This document shows, in pieces, positions 1 to 4,685 of a stretch of DNA of 6,212 nt (its first letter is position 1; each line of letters begins with the position of its first letter). The notes beneath the pieces are model-generated. The model was given only the letters and a program-made list of their open reading frames with translations. It did no database searches and had not been told where the DNA came from. The DNA is from GCA-2731375 sp046582635 (lineage in GTDB: Bacteria > Pseudomonadota > Alphaproteobacteria > GCA-2731375), in assembly GCA_046582635.1 (NCBI GenBank), contig JAYGEA010000250.1, forward strand, positions 1-6,212. Reading direction: 5' to 3'. A program made the position numbers and the translations under genes.

Positions 1-127
1 TCGACCAGCTTTTCAAACCGTCTTTTTTTGCTGCCTTAAAATGCGGCACCGCCATCTTATTGAGTCTCTTCAGAAATTCGGCTGACGTTAGATCGTTCTC
101 AATAATATTTACACGCGTAACACTCAT
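1..127 (-). CDS. Unrecognised small hydrophilic protein, 5' part only (runs off left edge)
   Basis: An open frame begins with ATG at 127-125 on the minus strand and stays open for 42 codons to the window edge. The product begins MSVTRVNIIENDLTSAEF and continues with a basic, helix-prone stretch rich in Lys, with no membrane segment or signal peptide in the visible part. A G-rich stretch (AAGGGGGG, about 8 bases before the ATG) could serve as ribosome binding site. I do not recognise the family. It sits inside AT-rich, element-derived DNA next to an integrase fragment, so a mobile-element cargo gene is likely. The plus-strand alternative frame here reads poorly as protein. The ATG lies only 14 bases from the start of an oppositely directed phage-like fragment, which is unusual and suggests a rearranged region. 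Confidence 0.4.
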   Translation of the reverse strand, partial: MSVTRVNIIENDLTSAEFLKRLNKMAVPHFKAAKKDGLKSWS

Positions 128-141
128 AGGAATTGCCCCCC

Positions 142-246
142 TTGGCACATTTAAGAAAACAGATACGGGACAATATTGCCACGGCCCTGACCGGTCTGTC
201 TATGACCGGCAGCCGGGTTTATGCCAGCCGCGTCTATCTCCCGTGA
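142..246 (+). pseudogene. Phage structural (tail-type) gene, N-terminal fragment
   Basis: A plus-strand frame from TTG at 142 to TGA at 244-246 encodes 34 residues containing RKQIRDNIATALTGL and then TGSRVYASRVY. This resembles, from memory, the N-terminus of a small family of phage tail/neck genes whose members begin with a similar Arg-Lys-Gln-Ile-Arg helix and a TGxRVxxxRVYPL segment and normally continue for 100 residues or more. AGGAA at 128-132 lies 9 bases before the TTG and supports it as the original start. Similarity stops abruptly after Tyr at 235-237. From 238 onward the same DNA codes, on the other strand, for the integrase fragment. It is therefore a truncated remnant fused head-on to another gene. 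The family assignment is recollection, not a search result. Confidence 0.45.
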
Positions 247-393
247 CCGCCCATTGAGCATGAATTTATATAACCAGGATTTAGCCCCGGATTTAGACAC
301 TTGAAGGTATAAGCCGCCCCCATCAGCGATTAGACCGGAGCTCTTAGCGGTTTCGACGGCTCTAGCTGACAGCCTGTTTATGCCGTGTGCCAT
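151..393 (-). pseudogene. Tyrosine-recombinase integrase, N-terminal fragment (DUF4102/arm-binding type)
   Basis: The minus-strand frame from ATG at 393-391 encodes MAHGINRLSARAVETAK, then a GLIADGGGLYLQV segment and SGAKSWLYKFMLNGRSRE. This is the typical N-terminal arm-DNA-binding (DUF4102) domain of prophage and island integrases, where the D-GGGLYL-V and SGAKSW segments are hallmarks. Relatives are about 400 residues long and have a catalytic R...HxxR...Y domain. Here integrase-like sequence stops after about 52 residues near base 238, and the frame then runs through unrelated DNA to a stop at 151-153. In-frame ATGs at 405, 417 and 441 are possible alternative starts. The gene lies just downstream of, and co-directional with, the 3' end of tRNA-Ser, the usual position of an integrase whose attachment core is that tRNA end. 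No catalytic residues remain, so it is non-functional. Confidence 0.75.
237..238. other. Recombination/deletion junction between integrase and phage gene remnants
   Basis: Integrase-like coding sequence on the minus strand ends at about 238, and phage-tail-like coding sequence on the plus strand ends at about 237. The two remnants meet end to end with essentially no gap. In many prophages the integrase is transcribed opposite to the structural genes, so one deletion spanning the interior of a prophage could create exactly this convergent fusion. The breakpoint is placed by protein resemblance and could be off by several bases. Confidence 0.45.
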
Positions 394-507
394 AATCCTA
401 CCCATAAATTTACCCATGAACAGGACTGGATTGTAGAACATTCCAGCGGGTACAGCCAGACTCGAAATTGATTAAGGCATTGTTTTATATGGTATTAATG
501 AACATCC

Positions 508-539
508 GCGGACGTTGGCGGACGATGGTATGGCGGATG
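508..539. repeat. GCGGAYG direct repeats beside the tRNA 3' end (possible integrase arm sites)
   Basis: GCGGACG occurs at 508-514 and 518-524, and GCGGATG at 533-539. The last copy covers the start of the encoded CCA-proximal end of the tRNA gene. CATCCGC at 503-509 is the inverted counterpart of the last copy. Closely spaced short direct repeats between a tRNA attachment core and an integrase gene are typical of arm-type integrase binding sites. That role here is inferred from position only. No second copy of the tRNA 3' end is in the window, so both attachment ends cannot be defined. Confidence 0.35.
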
Positions 540-620
540 GGGTGGGATTCGAACCCACGAAGGGCTCTCACCCTTGCCGGTTTTCAAGACCGGTCCCTTC
601 AACCACTCGGGCACCCATCC
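531..620 (-). tRNA. tRNA-Ser, anticodon UGA
   Basis: The minus strand folds as a 90-base class II tRNA with encoded CCA. The 7-bp acceptor stem is GGATGGG (620-614) with CCCATCC (541-535), followed by discriminator G (534) and CCA (533-531). The anticodon stem CCGGT (593-589) pairs with ACCGG (581-577) around loop CTTGAAA, giving anticodon TGA at 586-584, which reads serine UCA codons. There is a long variable arm (AAGGG/CCCTT) and a T arm with GTGGG/CCCAC around TTCGAAT. The G discriminator and long variable arm fit tRNA-Ser. It is not tRNA-Sec, whose anticodon is UCA and whose acceptor arm is longer. The gene sits between the betA operon and an integrase remnant and probably served as the integration site of the lost element. 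Confidence 0.97.
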
Positions 621-659
621 AATGGAAGTCGGCATTGATAACGGTCCCGCCGTCCGGTT

Positions 660-773
660 TCAACCTGTGTTGCGCCTTATTCCTGCCGCCGGCCCGGCGG
701 CACGGTTGATGGGCTGCCAGGTGGCATTGAAATCCAACAGCGTGCCGTCCTTGTGGAACAAGTTGCCGGCCAT
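660..773 (-). CDS. Possible 37-residue ORF coupled to the betA stop
   Basis: The betA stop and an ATG are arranged as TGAGCATG, so a ribosome finishing betA could restart at 773. The ORF reads MAGNLFHKDGTLLDFNATWQ and continues through an Ala/Gly/Pro-rich stretch encoded by a GC-rich palindrome to a TGA ending at 660. No family is recognised. Because the second half is encoded by a hairpin that may act in termination, it could equally be non-coding. Confidence 0.15.
   Translation of the reverse strand: MAGNLFHKDGTLLDFNATWQPINRAAGPAAGIRRNTG
684..702. terminator. Perfect GC-rich palindrome after betA, possible terminator hairpin
   Basis: TGCCGCCGG, a central C, then CCGGCGGCA form a perfect 9+1+9 palindrome (at least 7-8 pairs when a loop is allowed). 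It lies about 75 bases past the betA stop and before the tRNA gene. No run of U follows on either strand, so if it ends transcription it is not a classical intrinsic terminator. It is the only strong hairpin seen between betA and the tRNA. Confidence 0.4.
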
Positions 774-775
774 GC

Positions 776-2479
776 TCAAGCCGTCAGCCGTATTGGTTTG
801 CCAGGACGCTGGCGGGTTTGCCACTCGGGATCGGTATGGCTTTCGGCATTGGAGGGTGCCAGGGGTGGGTGTCCACGGATCAGATCGGCGGCTTTTTCCG
901 CCGCCATGATGGTGGGCGCGTTCAGGTTGCCGTTGGTGATGGCGGGAAAGATGGAGGCATCCACCACCCGCAATCCATCGATCCCCCGCACCCGGCATTC
1001 GGGGTCGAGCACGGCCATGGCGTCGCCGTCGCTACCCATTTTGCAGGTGCAGGACGGGTGATAGGCGCTTTCGGCGTTGGCCCGCACCCAGGCATCGATC
1101 TCCCCGTCGTTGGCAACATCCGGGCCCGGCTGGATCTCGCCGCCGCGATAGGCGTCAAAGGCCGGCTGGCCCATGATCTCCCGGGTCAGGCGAATGCATT
1201 GGCGAAAGCCCTCGCGGTCGGCCTCGTTGTCCAGGTAGTTAAACTGTATCCTGGGTTTATCCCGGGCGTTGGCCGAGACAGCGGCGACATAGCCGCGGGC
1301 GTGCGGCCTATTGGGGCCCACATGAACTTGAAAACCGTGGTCATCGAAGGCCGCGCGGCCGTCGTAACGCATGGCAGCCGGCAGGAAATGATATTGAATA
1401 TCCGGCCACTTCACGCCGGGGCGGGAGCGAATAAAGGCACAGGATTCGAAATGATTGGTGGCCCCCAGCCCGGTCTTGAACAGATACCATCGCGCACCAA
1501 TAAGAAATTTGCTAACCAGGTCCAGCCGGCCGTTCAGGGTGATGGGGCGAAGGCTCCTGAACTGAAAATAGACTTCCAAATGATCTTGTAAATTGGCGCC
1601 GACGCCGGGCAAATCATGCACCAGGGCAATCCCCGCCCGCGTCAGAACGTCCTGCGGCCCGATGCCGGACAACTGCAACAGATGCGGCGAACCAATGGAC
1701 CCCGCCGACAGGATGACTTCGCGCGTGGCAACGGCCAGGCGCCGTCCGCCCTTGACGTCATATTCAACAGCGGTAGCCCGCCGGCCCGCCACCACAACCC
1801 GATGGCACAGGGCGCCTGTTTTCACCCTAAGGTTGGGCCGGCGGCGGGCGGGCCGCAGGTAGGCATTGGCCGTGCTGCATCGCACACCGCCCCTGACCGT
1901 CATGTCCATGGGGCCGAAGCCTTCCTGTTGGCGGCCGTTGCAGTCCGCCGTTACCGGGTACCCGGCCTGCCGGCCCGCCTCGATAAAGGCCCCATAAAGG
2001 GGGTTCGCCATGCCGTTTCCGTTGCCAGTGTGCACCGGCCCCCCGCCGCCACGGTATTGATCGCCGCCATGGGCGCAGGTCTCGGCCTTGCGGAAATAGG
2101 GCAGACAGTCCCGGTAGGCCCAGCCCCGCGCGCCCAGGTCCCGCCATTGGTCGAAATCGCCGGCATGGCCGCGTACATAAACCATGCCGTTGATGGAGGA
2201 GGAGCCGCCCAGCACCTTGCCCCGCGGACAATTGATCTCCCGGCCGTCCATGCAGGGTTCCGGCACGGAGGCAAAGCCCCAGTTGTAGCGCGGTGAATTC
2301 ATTGGGATCGACAGCGCCGCCGGCATCTCGATGATCGGGCCGCGATCACTGCCGCCATATTCCAGCAACAGCACCGTAACGCCGGGATCCTCGCTCAACC
2401 GATTGGCCAGCACGCAACCGGCGGAACCGGCCCCGACGATGACGTAGTCGAATTCCCGTGATGGGGTTGCATTGTTCAT
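776..2479 (-). CDS. betA: Choline dehydrogenase BetA (GMC-family FAD oxidoreductase)
   Basis: This 567-residue enzyme oxidises choline to betaine aldehyde (often on to glycine betaine) using FAD and is usually associated with the inner membrane/respiratory chain. The Rossmann FAD motif DYVIVGAGSAG is at residues 11-21, GMC signature 1 (RGKVLGGSSSINGMVYVRG) at 86-104 and signature 2 (GSIGSPHLLQLSGIG) at 260-274. A BetA-typical block with NHFES, FIRSRPG, IQYHFLP and HGFQVHVG spans about 342-387. The catalytic His is in YHPSCTCKMG (His474), and the Asn-rich NGNLNAPTIM motif (from 516) is where GMC enzymes carry the second active-site residue. Length matches the family (about 550-560). Start: the frame is open further upstream, but ATG at 2479 puts the FAD motif at the usual place and lies 19 bases after the preceding gene's stop. 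The Shine-Dalgarno is weak (GGGGG about 12 bases away), suggesting coupling. Oddity: the residue after the FAD-ribose-binding Glu is Tyr (EYGG), where relatives have Ala. A broader GMC alcohol dehydrogenase role cannot be excluded. Confidence 0.88.
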   Translation of the reverse strand: MNNATPSREFDYVIVGAGSAGCVLANRLSEDPGVTVLLLEYGGSDRGPIIEMPAALSIPMNSPRYNWGFASVPEPCMDGREINCPRGKVLGGSSSINGMVYVRGHAGDFDQWRDLGARGWAYRDCLPYFRKAETCAHGGDQYRGGGGPVHTGNGNGMANPLYGAFIEAGRQAGYPVTADCNGRQQEGFGPMDMTVRGGVRCSTANAYLRPARRRPNLRVKTGALCHRVVVAGRRATAVEYDVKGGRRLAVATREVILSAGSIGSPHLLQLSGIGPQDVLTRAGIALVHDLPGVGANLQDHLEVYFQFRSLRPITLNGRLDLVSKFLIGARWYLFKTGLGATNHFESCAFIRSRPGVKWPDIQYHFLPAAMRYDGRAAFDDHGFQVHVGPNRPHARGYVAAVSANARDKPRIQFNYLDNEADREGFRQCIRLTREIMGQPAFDAYRGGEIQPGPDVANDGEIDAWVRANAESAYHPSCTCKMGSDGDAMAVLDPECRVRGIDGLRVVDASIFPAITNGNLNAPTIMAAEKAADLIRGHPPLAPSNAESHTDPEWQTRQRPGKPIRLTA

Positions 2480-2498
2480 GCCCCGTGGAGACCCCCGG

Positions 2499-2924
2499 TT
2501 ATTCTTCCGGAATGGCGAAATGGTGCATGTCGGGGAACTGGGAATATTGCGGGATGCCGTCGCCGCTGTTGTCGGGAGCATAGTCGGCCATCTCGTCGGT
2601 AAAAATGCGCATCATCAGGTGCAGGCCCGTGGGCTGATCCAGACTGCCGGCGGTGATGGCGATGGCGTCCCCGCCGTCCCGGCGAAAAAACATGGTGGAG
2701 CCGCATTTGCCGCAGAAACCGCGTTCCACCTTCTCCGAGGAGCGGTACCAGTTCAGGGTGCCGTCGTTATCCGTGATGGTGACGTCTTTTTGGTAAGCGC
2801 CGGTGGCATGCCAGACACTGCCCGTAAGGCGGCGGCAGCTTTCGCAATGGCATTCGACGATCTGGCGGACGGGTCCGGTAATTTCATACCGGACCCCGCC
2901 GCAGTGACACCGTCCGGTGCGCAC
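2499..2924 (-). CDS. GFA-family zinc protein (glutathione-dependent formaldehyde-activating enzyme-like / CENP-V fold)
   Basis: The 141-residue product carries the GFA cysteine pattern: CHC at 6-8 (in CHCGGVRY), CHCESC at 25-30 and CGKC at 71-74 followed by GSTMFF. These cysteines bind structural and catalytic zinc in the family (Gfa of Paracoccus is the prototype, proposed to speed addition of glutathione to formaldehyde). Most members are biochemically untested, so the formaldehyde role is family-based. It is a soluble protein with no signal peptide or membrane segment. The start is GTG at 2924-2922, overlapping the stop of the upstream GST gene as TAGTG, with GGCGGA just before it, so translation is probably coupled. 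The stop TAA is 19 bases before betA. Position in one operon with a GST supports a glutathione-linked role. Confidence 0.85.
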   Translation of the reverse strand: MRTGRCHCGGVRYEITGPVRQIVECHCESCRRLTGSVWHATGAYQKDVTITDNDGTLNWYRSSEKVERGFCGKCGSTMFFRRDGGDAIAITAGSLDQPTGLHLMMRIFTDEMADYAPDNSGDGIPQYSQFPDMHHFAIPEE

Positions 2925-3616
2925 TATTCCGCCGCGACCACGTCTTCGCTGAGCAAGGTGCCGACGTAGAAATCGCGATTTTTCAGGTTGGTGTAGAACA
3001 TATCATTGAAACTGTCCGCCACCGAACCCTTGACGCTGTCGTTCGCCACCAGGGCCTCGGCCCAGGCCTGCACCAGGGGGAACTCCCGCAGCATGTTGGT
3101 CTGGGTGAATTGCTCCACCATCAACAGGCGTTGGAGGAAGGGCGCATAGGCCGCATCCACCAGACACAATTCCGGCCCATTGAAATAAGGCCCCTCATTG
3201 CCCCGTTCCCTGGCGATGGCATCTTCCAGCTTTTGCAGGAACACCGGCGCGGCGGCCAGCTTCTCCTCCATCGCCTCTTTCGTCTTGGTGTAATAGATAT
3301 TGATGCCCTTGGAGAAGTCGGGCACGAAATCCGTCCAGGCACGGTTGCGGGCGCGTTTGAAGGCATCCCCCGGGTGCTTGGGCGGCGCCTCCACGTCGTC
3401 GAGGTATTCCGCAATGGCATTGGATTCGAACAACGGTTCGTCATCCACCGAAAGCACGGGCACCTTGCCGTGGGGCGAGATTTTCAGGAACCAATCCGGT
3501 TTATCGGACAGGTCAATGTAGGTGACTTCGAAATCGACGTCTTTCGCACGCAAAAGAATCACGGCGCGCTGGACCCACGGTCAAGTAACGGAACTGATCA
3601 GATGATATTTCGCCAT
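2924..3616 (-). CDS. Glutathione S-transferase-like protein, probable selenoprotein with in-frame UGA (Sec12)
   Basis: Read from ATG at 3616, the frame gives MAKYHLISSVT, then TGA at 3583-3581, then PWVQRAVILLRAK and a complete GST to TAG at 2926-2924 (230 residues counting Sec). The N-terminal thioredoxin-like domain (about 1-80) has SPHGKVPVL with the conserved cis-Pro at 53 and ESNAIAEYL with the glutathione-binding Glu-Ser at 65-66. The all-helical C-terminal domain spans about 90-210 (FNGPELCLVDAAYAPFLQR). Relatives have Cys at the TGA position (T-C-P-W/F-V-Q-R), the redox-active residue at the start of helix 1, so UGA replaces precisely the catalytic Cys. A SECIS-like hairpin follows. 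Start choice: GGGGAG is 9 bases upstream and a promoter lies at 3658-3686. A GTG at 3562 would remove 18 residues including the first strand and active site, so it is unlikely to be the true start. It is first in the operon and overlaps the GFA gene by one base. Alternative: a nonsense mutation or sequencing error in a Cys-GST. Confidence 0.75.
3539..3574 (-). promoter_or_regulatory. Candidate bacterial SECIS hairpin directing Sec insertion
   Basis: Counting bases after the TGA on the minus strand, GCGCGC (12-17, 3569-3564) pairs with GCGUGC (30-35, 3551-3546) as six pairs including one G-U. The 12-base loop is CGUGAUUCUUUU. A lower GUC/GAC helix (7-9 with 40-42) lies beyond a small internal loop. 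The loop has G as its second base with 18 bases between UGA and that G. The general bacterial SECIS description calls for G in the first two loop bases and about 16-37 bases between. The hairpin lies wholly inside coding sequence, as expected in bacteria. Small hairpins arise easily by chance in GC-rich DNA, so this supports the call but does not prove it. Confidence 0.55.
3581..3583 (-). other. In-frame UGA, candidate selenocysteine codon
   Basis: This TGA is codon 12 of the GST gene. It falls between Thr11 and Pro13-Trp14-Val15 of a thioredoxin-fold active-site motif whose family residue is Cys (TGC or TGT, one base from TGA). The frame is open with GST-like sequence on both sides. Confidence 0.7.
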
Positions 3617-3625
3617 CTCAGGCAT

Positions 3626-3631
3626 CTCCCC
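3626..3631 (-). promoter_or_regulatory. Shine-Dalgarno GGGGAG for the GST start at 3616
   Basis: GGGGAG ends 9 bases before ATG at 3616. An in-frame ATG at 3625 directly abuts it (no spacer), and one at 3640 lies before it without its own site, so 3616 is the favoured start. This site is upstream of the TGA and shows that initiation signals exist for the full-length reading. Confidence 0.55.
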
Positions 3632-3657
3632 AATGGTCATGTTCGTTTGGATCGCCG

Positions 3658-3686
3658 ACAATAGGCCTAGCGCGGTCCGCCGTCAA
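3658..3686 (-). promoter_or_regulatory. Sigma70-type promoter of the GST-GFA-betA operon
   Basis: On the minus strand TTGACG (3686-3681, five of six matches to the -35 consensus) is followed after exactly 17 bases by TATTGT (3663-3658, four of six matches to the -10). Transcription would begin near 3651, giving a leader of about 35 bases before the ATG at 3616. Confidence 0.6.
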
Positions 3687-3694
3687 AGCGCTAG
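3667..3694. promoter_or_regulatory. Inverted repeat around the -35 box, candidate operator
   Basis: CTAGCGC (3667-3673) and GCGCTAG (3688-3694) form a perfect 7-bp inverted repeat with a 14-base spacer. The half-sites are 21 bases apart centre to centre, about two helical turns, and flank the -35 hexamer of the operon promoter. That geometry suits a dimeric regulator. The site lies between divergent genes, so it could act on either. No regulator gene is in the window. Confidence 0.4.
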
Positions 3695-3720
3695 CATGCG
3701 GAATTCTAATTGAACGTGAC

Positions 3721-3728
3721 AGGTGATC
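3721..3728 (+). promoter_or_regulatory. Strong Shine-Dalgarno AGGTGATC deciding the cyclase start
   Basis: AGGTGATC is complementary over eight bases to the proteobacterial 16S rRNA 3' tail (complement AAGGAGGTGATC). With AGG at 3721-3723 the spacing to GTG at 3731 is 7 bases, which is ideal. This favours GTG 3731 over the in-frame TTG at 3710 or GTG at 3716. Confidence 0.6.
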
Positions 3729-3808
3729 AGGTGAGCGAAGCGTCCGCACAGGCATTTGCCGGACAACGGTGGCAAGTTACGGTGCTGTTCGCGGACATGG
3801 TTGGGTAT

Positions 3809-3810
3809 AA
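3809..3810 (+). other. One-base insertion frameshift in the cyclase gene
   Basis: The sequence reads TATAACCGCCCTGG. Removing one A restores Tyr-Thr-Ala-Leu-Ala-Glu, the expected continuation of the FADMVGYTAL motif. Coding resemblance switches frames exactly here. There is no heptameric slippery sequence of the usual type. Confidence 0.8.
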
Positions 3811-4682
3811 CCGCCCTGGCCGAAAATTTGGGCGAGGAGCAGACCTATCTGCTGCTGCAGCAGGTGCACCGGGAATTGAACGAGGCCATTCACGACAATG
3901 GCGGCACGGTGCAGGAGATAACCGGCGACGGCATCATGGCCCTGTTCGGCGCCCCCATCGCCATCGAGGGCGCGCCGTTGCGGGCGTGTTGTGCGGGGCT
4001 CGACCGGCAGCAGAGACTATCGGCACTCGGCACGGAATTCGAGGCCAAGCATGGCACCGCGCCGAAATTTCGCGTCGGCATACACAGCGGCCCCTTGGTG
4101 GTGGGTGAAGTGGGCGATGGCCGGAAATCGGGCATCACGGCCCTGGGCGACACGGTCAATCTCGCGTCCCGCATCGAGACGGCGGCGGAGGCCGGGACAG
4201 TCTTGTCGACCGCCGATACCCAAGGCCTGGTCGCGGGCTTCGTCGACAGCACCTGCATCGGGGCCCGCGCGCTGAAGGGTAAATCCGAGGCGCAGGAATT
4301 GTGGCGCCTGGACCGCATCAAGGACGGTGTCACCCGCTTTGATATCTCGAAAAGCCAGGGCCTGACCCCCTTGGTGGGGCGCGGGCGGGATCTGGACTAC
4401 CTGAAGGGTCTGTGGCGGGAAACCTCCAACGGTGCGCAACGCACGGTCTGTATCCTGGGCGAGGCCGGGATCGGCAAATCGCGCCTCAGCTTTGAATTTC
4501 GCGACAACCTTGAAGAGGACCATCTGTTTTTTCTGGAAGGCCATTGCGCGGCCGACACCAAGGAGACGCCGTTCGCGCCATTGATGGAAATTGTCCGCCG
4601 CTCGTTCCGGATTGACCTGGATGCAACGGCGGGGGAGGCGGAGCGCCGCTTTGATCAAGGACTGGCGCTTCTGGATCTCGAC

Positions 4683-4685
4683 TGA
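4683..4685 (+). other. In-frame TGA (nonsense) in the cyclase gene
   Basis: TGA separates Asp-Leu-Asp from Ser-Glu-Asn-Leu-Pro-Tyr-Leu. The frame is coding-like on both sides, and relatives have a small or polar residue here, not Cys. TCA, CGA or GGA are each one base away. It is a nonsense change or error rather than a Sec codon. Confidence 0.75.

Noticed and set aside
531..620. tRNA as a possible tRNA-Sec (selC) supporting the selenoprotein, because TCA is seen on the plus strand
   Set aside because: The tRNA is on the minus strand and its anticodon reads TGA, which decodes serine UCA. Arm lengths and the G discriminator are those of tRNA-Ser.
818..2296. Long plus-strand open frames opposite betA (818-1591 and 1616-2296)
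   Set aside because: They are antisense shadows of a GC-rich gene with clear GMC motifs. Their products are repetitive in Gly, Ala, Arg and Pro and show no family features.
2479..2581. Upstream extension of betA to ATG 2581 (34 more residues)
   Set aside because: It would overlap the end of the GFA gene by about 80 bases, and the extension has no family resemblance. ATG 2479 places the FAD motif at the usual distance.
2924..3562. GST starting at GTG 3562 as a normal N-terminally short protein
   Set aside because: It would lose the first beta strand and the active-site residue of the thioredoxin fold. GST-like sequence continues upstream in frame with its own ribosome binding site and promoter.
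2472..3664. Plus-strand open frames opposite the GFA and GST genes
   Set aside because: Shadow frames. The minus strand carries recognisable zinc and thioredoxin-fold motifs over the same bases.
3801..3815. Programmed ribosomal frameshift in the cyclase gene
   Set aside because: No slippery heptamer, no clear downstream structure, and removing a single A restores the consensus motif, which fits a simple insertion or sequence error.
4017..4658. 213-residue minus-strand open frame inside the cyclase gene
   Set aside because: It lies antisense to conserved cyclase and Walker A motifs and has no recognisable protein features.
4683..4685. Second UGA in the window as another Sec codon
   Set aside because: The position is not a Cys or redox site in this family. 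The GGAA/TTCC mini-hairpin after it is the sort that occurs by chance, and the same gene also has a frameshift.
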